Below are positions 12,247 to 21,000 of a stretch of DNA of 64,000 nucleotides, in pieces. The notes under the pieces are model-generated. The model was not told where the DNA came from and did no database searches. It worked only from the letters and a program-made list of their open reading frames with translations. How positions within the stretch are numbered: position 1 is the stretch's first letter; each line of letters opens with the position of its first letter. Both the position numbers and the translations under genes were made by a program. The stretch spans positions 14,694,142 to 14,758,141 of the forward strand of contig CAJINV010000001.1 of the NCBI GenBank assembly GCA_905178155.1. The letters run 5' to 3'. The stretch is from Amoebophrya sp. A120 (Eukaryota > Sar > Dinophyceae > Syndiniales > Amoebophryaceae).

Positions 12247-12419
12247 ATACTCAGCGGAAATTTCCCGGAAACTGGAAAATTGAAAAAAGTCCCTTCCTTT
12301 CGCAGCAGTCCCATTGCGGAAGCAGCCCTGTTGGTGTCCTCGAAGTCCTCCGCCTCCAAACGTGCTAAAAATCCTCCGCCTACGTCTCGCTCTCCGGTCC
12401 GGGAAGATCAGCGTCCAGG

Positions 12420-12960
12420 CTCGCGTCACATTCTCATCATGATATGAAACAGAAGCATCAATATCTTACCAGGTGCCCGCGGTTGCCGACGGAAAGATCG
12501 ACCATCCACACACACACACGCCACAACATCACATAAATTCAGATCATTTCAAAAAGGTCTCAAATAGACAGGCTCATCCGCATCCCGACATCAAAAATCA
12601 AATTGAAATTCTCACATCAGGTTTACAGCTTAAAAAATTAACCAGAACCACCGCCACGTCTGGACCGAGATCCCAGGAACTGCTGGCGCCGTATTGTCTC
12701 ACCAGCTTGAGGACATGTGATGCTGCACCACCTGGCGGTGCAACACGCCCTCTTGGTGATTCACCTGCTCTTCGGCACCTTGCTCGACAACGACCACTCC
12801 GAACTGAGCACCTCGGTTCTGTAGGGCCACACATGTAGGGTAGCGGTAGCCTGTATGATCTGAGTTTTTTATTTGAATTTCTGATGCGTAGAGATTTATG
12901 ATGAGGAGAGTCTACTATGATTTGCGAATGAAGTAGTTGTGGCGTGTGTGTGTTTATCTC
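12420..12960. other. Non-coding, short CA microsatellite
   Basis: A short (CA)n tract lies at about 12508-12520. No supported gene and no further repeat was found. Confidence 0.45.
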
Positions 12961-13221
12961 CTGCTGGCGGCGGATCGGCGTGACAGGGTAAGGATTTCGA
13001 CCTGTAGAGTGCTTATGCTTTGATATTTTCGTATAGTGAGTACCTGTGAGTGAGGATTTTTGAATGGATCAATTGGACTGGTTTCTTTGAGCAGAAGCAG
13101 GAACATCCGCGCAGCAACCCGCCGAGCAGCCACCTTGTCTCGACGTCGTACTCGCAGCGCCGTCTTCAAAAGGGCAGGACGTTTTTCAATTTTCCGGCTT
13201 CCGGGAAATTTCCACTTAGTA

Positions 13222-13311
13222 GACAAGCCCATGATCACATCTTCGAGCATCCACGTGATGAAAACAGCTCCTCGCTTGATGACATACAACCACGAGGGCA
13301 TGCACATGTTA
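13222..13311. repeat. Dispersed repeat, copy 2 with 3' extension
   Basis: The 49 bp core is identical to copy 1. Unlike copy 1 it continues with ctcgcttgatgacatacaac and cacgagggcatgcacatgtt, a tail also present downstream of copy 3 at 15050-15109. On the minus strand the unit reads YVIKRGAVFITWMLEDVI, which has the look of coding sequence. Confidence 0.88.
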
Positions 13312-13365
13312 CTTGGGTAAGGCCCGCAACCTCTGTGAAACTTTTAATCGCGCAGCAGATTCTGT

Positions 13366-13453
13366 GTTTAAGCATTCGAATGCCTAATCTAAGAACTCGC
13401 GTTCATAAGGTTTAAGCATTCGAGTGCCTCATCTAAGAAATCGCGCTCACAAG
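13366..13453. repeat. Tandem 44 bp repeat, two units plus start of a third
   Basis: Units begin gtttaagcattcgaatgcct at 13366 and a one-base variant of it at 13410. The third unit at 13454 turns into the left arm of the foldback element. The third unit begins with the perfect palindrome aagcattcgaatgctt (13458-13473). Confidence 0.85.
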
Positions 13454-14175
13454 GTTTAAGCATTCGAATGCTTAAATTGGCGGAAACGAGCAGATTTGAA
13501 ATCTGCGTGAACAAATTTGAAATTTGCTCAGAGCAAATTCAAATTTGCTCGCGCAGCTTCAAAAATAACCAGTCAGTTAGCCATTCGAATGCTTAAAGTG
13601 ACTGTTTATTTTTAAGCAATTTTCATTTTGAACTTTCATACAAAAGGCGCGCATGAGAACAGAGACAGGAATATTTGGCAGCTCGGATTCGCTCGGGCAT
13701 AACAAAATCACACCGAAATCACTCGGGGACCGAGAGAGGAAAGAAAGCACTTCAGCCCCTGCCGTCTCACCGAACACAATCTCACTGCCCTATGAAGCAG
13801 AGGAAAGAGAAAGTGTGCGGGAGTGCTCGCTTGTTATGCGTGTCATAGATTTTTATGGCGGACAGGGGTACCGGTTCACCGACCACAAAACCACGATAAC
13901 AACGTGCTTGAAGGAAAGAAAACAGATGCAAAGGAGGAAGAAAAAAGCAAGCAGAACAGCTCTCAGAAAAGCTCTCTCGGGGAACGATGATCGGCTCTCT
14001 CAGAAAAGCTCTCTCTCTATTTTTAAGCAATTAAGCACTCGAATGGCTAAGCTGATTGTTTGTCTGTGAAGCTGCGTGAGCAAATTTGAATTTGCTCAGA
14101 GTGAGCAGATTCGAATCTGCTCACGCAGATTTCAAATCTGCGCTGCCGCCAATTTAAACACTCGAATGCTTAAAC
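13454..14175. mobile_element. Foldback / long-TIR non-autonomous element
   Basis: The left arm (about 13454-13597) and the right arm (about 14030-14175) are inverted copies of each other. Both carry, in order, gtttaagcattcga, ttaaattggcgg, cagatttgaaatctgcgtga, gagcaaattcaaatttgctc, cgcagcttca and ttagccattcga. Each arm is itself built of short palindromes, for example the perfect 20 bp gagcagattcgaatctgctc at 14103-14122. The 0.43 kb between the arms has a 138-codon plus-strand frame without any transposase-like motif, so the element looks non-autonomous. Target duplications cannot be read because of the adjacent 44 bp tandem units. Confidence 0.75.
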
Positions 14176-14275
14176 GCTATATCAACCCCGCGCGCGAGTG
14201 CTGTTGGTATTGCTCGAGAGACAAAGAGCTTTCGCACCATGGGAAACAAAAGCTCCGCCGGTGCAAGAGCGCAGA

Positions 14276-14703
14276 GCCAAAGCGTCCCGTGGCGCTTTTG
14301 TTAAGTGCCCGCCCCGCGCAAAACCGCCGTGGGCGTCGTGATCCCTTCAGATCGCGACGCCTGGGGCAATTTGCCCCATTGGGCCCCCTGCGGGCTTCGG
14401 TGTACAAGGCTGCAGCGCGGCGCGGGCGCCTGGCGCGCGAGGGCGAGGAGGCGAATTCAAGAGCAAGGCGCGGCGCGCACGCTTCTCGCTGAGCCAACTG
14501 ACGCGCGGGCGGGGTGGAGGGGCGTGGCCGCCGGAGCGGCGCCGCGCGGGCGGCACTTTTATCGAGGGCGACGAAGCAAAGGGAAAGAGCACAGACAGAG
14601 CCAAGGCGCTCCGGGGCGCTTTTGTTAAGTGCCTGCAAGCCCCGCGCAAAACTGTCGCCAGCGTCGTGATCTCAGCAGATCGCGACGCCACGCCATTGGC
14701 AAT
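14276..14703. repeat. GC-rich region bounded by a direct duplication
   Basis: About 95-104 bp at 14276-14370 recurs at 14600-14703. Both copies hold ggcgcttttgttaagtgcc, ccccgcgcaaaac, gcgtcgtgat and cagatcgcgacgcc, and both end ggcaat. The 230 bp in between is extremely GC-rich (gcgcggcg, ggcgcg runs) and unlike the flanks. No gene is supported in it; the minus-strand frame through it is a composition artefact. Confidence 0.7.
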
Positions 14704-14724
14704 GTATGGCGCAGGCACATACTT

Positions 14725-14769
14725 GATCACATCTTCGAGCATCCACGTGATGAAAATAAACAGCTCATC
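14725..14769. repeat. Dispersed repeat, copy 3, interrupted by the TIR element
   Basis: The 32 bp core gatcacatcttcgagcatcc through gatgaaaa matches copies 1 and 2. It continues as taaacagctcatc, is broken by the 279 bp element at 14770-15048, and resumes as tcatcgcttgatgacatac, which is the copy 2 tail. Confidence 0.88.
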
Positions 14770-15048
14770 TATCCTGGGTAAAAACGTCCCCACCCCATAG
14801 TCAAATTGGAAAATCTGCAACACAAATCTCCAAGGTTTGGGAGTTGTGCATGACAAGTTTCCATCTGCAGCGTAGGGCTGCTTAGCAAGGAAAGCCGCAT
14901 GAGGAAGCCACTATCTCATCCTGTTTACAGCATTACAGATTCCAAAACACGATTGGAAATGCCTCTCATGGAGATGCGCATTACAAATGTTCCTGCAATC
15001 GCAAATCTGCATGACAACTCTTGGGTGGGGACGTTTTTACTCAGGATA
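14770..15048. mobile_element. Introner-like TIR element with 5 bp target duplication
   Basis: The 26 bp terminal inverted repeats (14770-14795 and 15023-15048) match at 25 of 26 positions; both ends read tatcctg(g/a)gtaaaaacg inward. The element is flanked by TCATC at 14765-14769 and 15049-15053. Comparison with copy 2 of the dispersed repeat gives the empty site: cagctc(atc)gcttgatgac without the insert, so insertion postdates the repeat. It has no coding capacity. Size, TIRs and duplication fit MITEs and the introner elements known from Amoebophrya; assignment to that family is inference. Confidence 0.8.
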
Positions 15049-15109
15049 TCATCGCTTGATGACATACGCCCCTAGGTAGCCGTATTCAACCACGAGGACA
15101 TGCACATGT
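15049..15109. repeat. Tail of dispersed repeat copy 3
   Basis: gcttgatgacatac and caaccacgaggacatgcaca match the tail of copy 2 at 13273-13307, separated here by 17 extra bases (gcccctaggtagccgta). Confidence 0.8.
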
Positions 15110-15288
15110 GGTTGTGGGTTTAGGTTTACGTTTAGACATTCTGCATTTACGTAAAACCCGATGATCTGAATCTGTCTGTATCGTGTTTTCTTGTTAGTTG
15201 AAACGCAAAGAAACAAACCATCTTCAAGGTCCTCCCTGTGGATATGTTGTTGGTCATACATCTGTGAGCCATTTTCAACGGGATAACA

Positions 15289-17397
15289 TCAGTAGTCCTT
15301 CTCCAAAGCTTCGTATCGACTTCGGGCTCGTATTCGACATTTCGCACGTAGGTGGCTGCTATCCATCGCAAACATCAACCGGGTCTGAGCCAGTACTACC
15401 TTGTCATATTTACTGCTGCGCGCCAAAGCCGATGGCGATGCTAGAAGATTTCATTTGGTCTAACAAACATGTTGATGTTGGATTCTATGTAGTTTGTATG
15501 ATGACGAATAAAAGTTGCCATTTGTTAATGTCTGTCAACTACCCCAAAAACCTTTCATGCACCATAGGCCTCTGACTCTGAGGGAAGTCTTTTAGCTCCC
15601 GAAGCCAAATCCAGGCCCTTCCTCATCCTCTGCTTGATCATGCATAGGATGACCCTGCTGACAAACTACACAGTGCTCTTTTGATTTTGTTCCATCCGGA
15701 CTCAGACAGACTATTTGCATTGGATAGTCGTGCCAGCATGGGGTGTACAGCTGACCCACATCGGTCGCGCGGTTTGGAAGGACTTCTTCAGTGTGCAGGA
15801 AAAGCTGTCATTCTCGCCCTGCTGCTATGGTGCGCAAAAGTGCACAATTGCAAGCAACTGCAGATTAATTTTTCTTCTCGTTCTCCTTGTCACACTACAT
15901 CACAGTTACGAACGTACCTACTTGTAGCTACTGGCTCGCTGTCATGATTCCGATCTTCTTGCGAACCGTGAACGTTCTACATGATGTTGGTCTTTATTCA
16001 TCCACCATAACCATATGCATATTGATGCTGAAGATGACATTGTCATTTACATGTTCAGCGTCACACTTTCTGAGTGTACCAATGATGTGCATGCTCATGC
16101 CGTTTAAACAGGATCCGTGTGCTACTGCTACTGCGCTACTTTGACTTTCGCACAAATTGCAGTACATAGCTGCCAGAGCCAGCCTCCACAAGCCGGGTGG
16201 CTTCTGCAAAGGTCGGCGCACTTGAGGAAAAGGGGGATTTTCGCTAGTCCGTCACCCAGGTTGACCTGTATATCCAAATCTTCCGCAAAGTGTATGGGAA
16301 GAAAATAGGCCTGTTGTTCCATACAACCTTCCAATCAGAACCCGCTATATGGATGTTGTCTGTAGGAACATTTTTGCAAGTAGTAGCTCAATCGAGCGGG
16401 GATGGTAACCACAGGCACTATCCTGTACGATCACTTGCGTGGCATAGGGCACAGCTGGAAGGTGCGCTCTGTGTAGCTGGTGTCGATCGTACCTTGAATT
16501 CTTCATGTTGCGCTTCGTGTTGTTGTTTTTTCATCAATTTTTTGATCGCATATCTTTGTATATTCACGAGCGCGAGCTCCTTAAGACTCTTGACTCTCCT
16601 GGCAATACTGCGCGAAAACCTCTATCGATATCACGAAAGTGAAGGTCGAAACAAGGTACCGTATTTGCTCCCCAAATCGGACGCTGCTTTCGTCAATTCA
16701 TTATCTGCCAGGGATCTTTCCGTAGGTGGTATGCAGTTAAAATAATGCGAAGTCATGTGCATCAAGTCAAATTATCGAATTTTGTAGAGCAACCTGAGAA
16801 GTGCTTAGTGTTGGCAAGACTACGACTCTCGTTCTCGTCGTTGCAGCTGCACAACCACAAGGCAAAAGCTTGAGCTTCACAAAAGCGTCGGCTAATGATA
16901 AACTTTTATCCTTCGACTTGCCAACATGAGTCCTCACATCGTTTTTGACGCGATACAGAAACCGGTTCGGAGTAGCGCTGTTGGGTTGGTTCGAAAGGGT
17001 GAAATTTCAAACCATGGAAGACAAGCAGCACGAGCAGACCACAACCAAGATACATCACTTCAGGATCAAATGTGGGAATCATCGCTCGAAAAAAATGGTT
17101 GAACTACAACAACTACTCAACTTCTTCTATACATCCCGGTAGTATTTTCTTCTGCCTCAGCGTGCTGGCGTTTACTCTCTCCACCTTGTTATGATTGCGC
17201 TTCTTCACGCTCAGCGTTGACGCGTCCTTGATCGTTATGCCACCTTCCTGTTGTTCATTTGCACGAGCACGTCGCTTCAGTTCGGCAGCTGCTGTTTCAC
17301 TGTGCAGGCTGTCAGCATTTTCTTGCAGGAATGACGCACTGGCGGCGGAAAACAGATTGCTGGCAGCCACCAGCAGCAGAAAAACTCTCGGCGGCAT
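15289..17397 (-). CDS. Secreted PAN/apple-like Cys-rich protein, many short exons
   Basis: The first exon (17397-17133) starts with a clear signal peptide, MPPRVFLLLVAASNLFSAAS, followed by a charged linker; the same frame contains an upstream ATG at 17496 that would mask it. Later coding pieces on the minus strand include about 16738-16640 (NCIPPTERSLADNE), about 16322-16166 (the PAN-like CADLCRSHPACGGWLW ending at a GTACTG donor), 16121 to about 15990 (HGSCLNG...TLRKCDAEHV), about 15820-15592 (HCVVCQQGHPMHD and an acidic end) and 15434-15289 (ending RYEALEKDY and a stop). The PAN pattern C-x3-C...CGGWLW matches the gene at 7.4-9.1 kb, so the two are probably related secreted or surface adhesins. 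Not all junctions are resolved, and the true C-terminus is either 15592 or 15289. Confidence 0.5.
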
Positions 17398-18088
17398 CAG
17401 TAGTTGCAGTCCGTGTAGTCCGTCGCATTTACCCGCTCTAGTAGTCGCTGGGAGTGTTTTTTGGGCGTCGAAAAAGCTGCAGCCCCGGTGCGCCATCGCG
17501 CGGCGCCGTCTGCAGCGACAGCTCGACGAGTGAGTTCTGCGAGTCCCGTCGTATCAATAAAAATGCTGGTGGAGCGGGTCCTACGCTGTCAGACTCATAT
17601 TAAGCACGACAGGCGTTGGCGTGTTCCTTCTTCGCATTATCTTACATCATCGTTAAGGTTGGGTCAAGCTGACATCAACTCATGTTCACTTAATCTTTTT
17701 GAATAGCCAGGGAAGATCAATATATCACTCACCTCACCCGTCGCAACCATGGGGTGTAGATGTTGATGTAGGAGTAGTTCTTGCCCATGGATATCGCAAG
17801 AAATCCTCCTTGAAGGGGATGCACTCGAAACGCCCGCACTCGATAGACTGCTAGTGCTCCTCGCTTACTGAACTACTTTCCCAAAACTCCTGAACTAACA
17901 GTAACGAACACGCGACATTTGTCTTTGTTGCCACTTTTGTAGATTCAAGAACGCATTTGCCTCGTTTTCATCTGACAAGGGAGCTGCCGCCCCCGCTTTC
18001 ACTCGCGCTACCGTGTGTTTTGCACAACATCTAGTGCCAAAGAGCGAACCGCCCCGAGTTTGTAAACCCCCTTTGGACTGCTCCTAAT
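17398..18088. other. Intergenic, no supported gene
   Basis: Between the secreted PAN-like gene and the HECT stop. Only short frames are present; nothing recognised. Confidence 0.5.
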
Positions 18089-21000
18089 TTAGGAAATTGC
18101 AAAGGGTAGCGGCCCAAGTTCAATGGCTTGGCGCAGTTTCGCAAGCATCACGGCCTTCGTGTCGTACACGGGCATATCCACGGTCCAGGTGCAAGTGTGT
18201 GCAGCCGGGAGCCGCTGCACGTCTTCCTCCCCATCCCCCAGAAATCGGATGAGCAATTTCTGGTTTCCCGGGAATTTTCCAGAAATGGGAAGTTGGGTCA
18301 CACTGATCGCGAAAGACAGGAACTTCTGCAGTTCCGCCCGGGTGAAGTCGTCCGTGAGGATTGATTTGAAAAACGTTTGTTGTTTCTCGTAGCCAATTTC
18401 CGGCTGAAACTCCACGTTTTCCAACACAGCCTTGCCCGAGAGATTCTTCCCGTTGATGAAAACCCGGAGAAATTGGAGCCCGAGGGCCGGCGATCTGTTG
18501 TCAACAGAAACACAGCTCGAAGATGACAACGGGGCCCCCGCAGCGCTCGTCGTACTGCGGACGAGCACAGCTGGCGTAAAGAGCCGGGCGAACCGGCCAC
18601 ACATGGTGAGCCCCTCCGAAAAGCTGCTGTACGCATCCCACCGCTCGGTTGAATCCCCGATAAAGTGCAGGTAAATGTCCCACAAGATCACCCACTCGAG
18701 AAGACCACTACTGCGGCCGAGATGGTGAAACCTTTGGCGAACAGGCTTCGCCTCGTCGTGGTCGTCCTGCTCCTGTTGCTGATGTTCTGACTTTGATGTG
18801 ATTTCTGTATCTACTCCTGGTGCTATTTTCCCTGCTGTTATCGTTTCCACCAGCAGTATCTCGTGGCTGTCGTACTTTAACCAGGCAAGCGCTCGCTCGT
18901 CCAACAGATCATCAAAAAGATCTGCTACGACCTCTACCGGGAGTAAAGCGCCAAGAACTGGTGCTGCAGTCTTGATCTTGTGTTCGAAAACTACACAACT
19001 CAGCATCCACCGGTACGACCGCTCGCGATTTGGGTCAAACAGTGAAAGACAGTGCAGGAAATAGTTCAACAGCTCGCGCGCCCAGGTGTCGCCCCGGTTG
19101 GCACGTAGCGTGTGCATCTGTCGCACAACTGCAGAGTGGGGCACGTCCTGTTCTTCTGCAGAAAACTCCGCGCCAGCATAGTACGTTGAGATGCTAGTAT
19201 CCGGCGGCAATCGGCCGCACTGCCCCAGCACAGCTGACCACACGAGAGGCGACAAAGGACACGGCAACTGATGACAGTGAATCAGACACCGCAGGCTCAT
19301 CAGCCCGATGCATCGCCAGGCGCGCCGCCAATCGTGGCGTGTGCGATGTTGCATCTGCTCACTCTTTCCGCTCTGCGGCCTTGACGTCGTACTAGTGTAG
19401 TAGTTTTTCGGATTTTTCGGGAGATGGAAAAACACGCATGTTGGTGCGCCGTCAAGGATTCCATCACCGTCACCTTGCACGAAGCTAGCATCGGAGAACA
19501 TTTGCTCGAAAAACAAATGAAAAATTTCCCTGCGCAGCCCGCCACCGTCCACGCCACTTTCGCCCTCCAGTTGCGTGCGCCACTCGCCTAGAATAATGTC
19601 GGCCCGCCAGTCCGGGAGGTTGGACCGCAAAATCTGTTGGAACACCTTCGCCCGCTGGAAGACCAGCGGCTCTTTGCTACATACGTATCGGTATTGCTCG
19701 CGCAGAAAGGACAGGTGCTCGAAAACCTCGAGCTTCGGTTCGTCCGCTGAGCCGGAGAGTTGTTGTCCACCTGGTTCAGCAGTCTGCTTCTTCTCATCCG
19801 AACTTCCAGCCTCGCTGCAGCTGCTGGGCTCGTGATTCCAGGCGAGCCGCGGAGAAGGTGGATGCGCATCGCCGGCTGCAGAGGTATTGCGGCTTTTTCT
19901 ACTTGTTTCCGAGGAAAGCATGAGCGGCCCAGGCCCTCCCGCACCAGACATTGCTCTCCCAAACGCGAACAAAGGATGCAGCAAAACCTCACCACCTGGC
20001 ATCCGTCCCAGCCGCGCTGCCGGGCTTTCGAGTAGCAGCGTCTGCACAAAATCAACGGCGTGCAGCCAGAGGTCCTCGCTTTCTTCAAAACGACCCCCGC
20101 TGTCAACATCTCCCCCTACTGGAAGGGCAATCTGGGTTGGTATCGTTACCAAACCGGTCACCCCATGGCGCGGTAACGAGGAAATCTGGAAATCGAAGTC
20201 CCGAGGGAACACCAGCATTTTCGTTACCAGTACTGAATAGCTGTACCAATCTGATAGCGGCGTGGGACCATGACCTTCGGACGATTCCACGGTCGGTGGG
20301 AGGTTTTCGGCGTTTTTTCCCAGTATTGGAAACACTTCCGGCGCACGATAATCATCTCGGTTTCCTCCGTCACCATTCAGCAAATCCATCAAGGGAGCCT
20401 TCCGTTTCTTCAAAAATACCGCTGTCTCACCGGATAAGTCTACCGCGGTCGCGAAGTCGGACAGCAAGGCCCGAGGATTTCCGCTCGCAGCATCTGCAAC
20501 CACTATCGCTTCAGCAGTGATGTTTCCATGCACGATCCGGCGCTCGTGCACGAAGCAAAGTGCGCATGCAATTTGGTGCGAGAAGCAGCAGCTGATGCCT
20601 AGAATATTCGTTGGTGCAGATGAGACACGCGTTTCGTAGCTTCCCGCAAAGAAGAACCTGCGCAGCCCGACAGACGAATCATCCTGAGGACACCCAAACG
20701 ACGGAAACTGGAGGTTGTAAAAGAAACGTGGTCGCAATGCAGATGAAATTGCTTTCGTTCCTTGTTCTTCTACCTGACTGGCGCCGGCTTCTACTTCTTC
20801 AACCTCCTCAACGAAGTACCCGTCCGCAGCTAGAACATGCGGATGCGCACCGAGACGGGAGAGAAGCAGCAGCTCGTTCAGGAAAGCGTCGCGGTCGCCT
20901 TGCGTATACCGTTTTATTTTTACGCGCTTCCCGGAGGTTCTGCTGGTTGCGGTTAGCCACTGGAATTCGTCAGCAAATTTGGACGATTTTATTTCAGCAG

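Larger units (their letters stand above)
11907..12359 (-). pseudogene. Open frame containing an internal duplication, probably repeat-derived
   Basis: A 150-codon minus-strand frame in which the phrase GLLTAGAR and the phrase NLTDRLEANL each occur twice, because it spans the two copies of the direct repeat at 12023 and 12173. No domain is recognised. It also overlaps one copy of the 49 bp dispersed repeat. I see it as repeat-derived sequence rather than a functional gene. Confidence 0.25.

Noticed and set aside
12250-12300. Similarity between FPVSGKFPLS at 12.3 kb and LPISGKFPGN in the HECT domain
   Set aside because: The match is about ten residues; the second genomic copy of this module is inverted, so it is a repeat and not a HECT fragment.
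13366-13470. CRISPR-like array (repeated gtttaagcattcga with spacers)
   Set aside because: Only three units, the spacers are near-identical, and the setting is eukaryotic; it is a 44 bp tandem repeat next to a foldback element.
14347-14856. 169-codon minus-strand frame
   Set aside because: It runs through three unrelated repeats (TIR element end, 49 bp repeat, GC-rich unit) and so cannot be one evolved protein.
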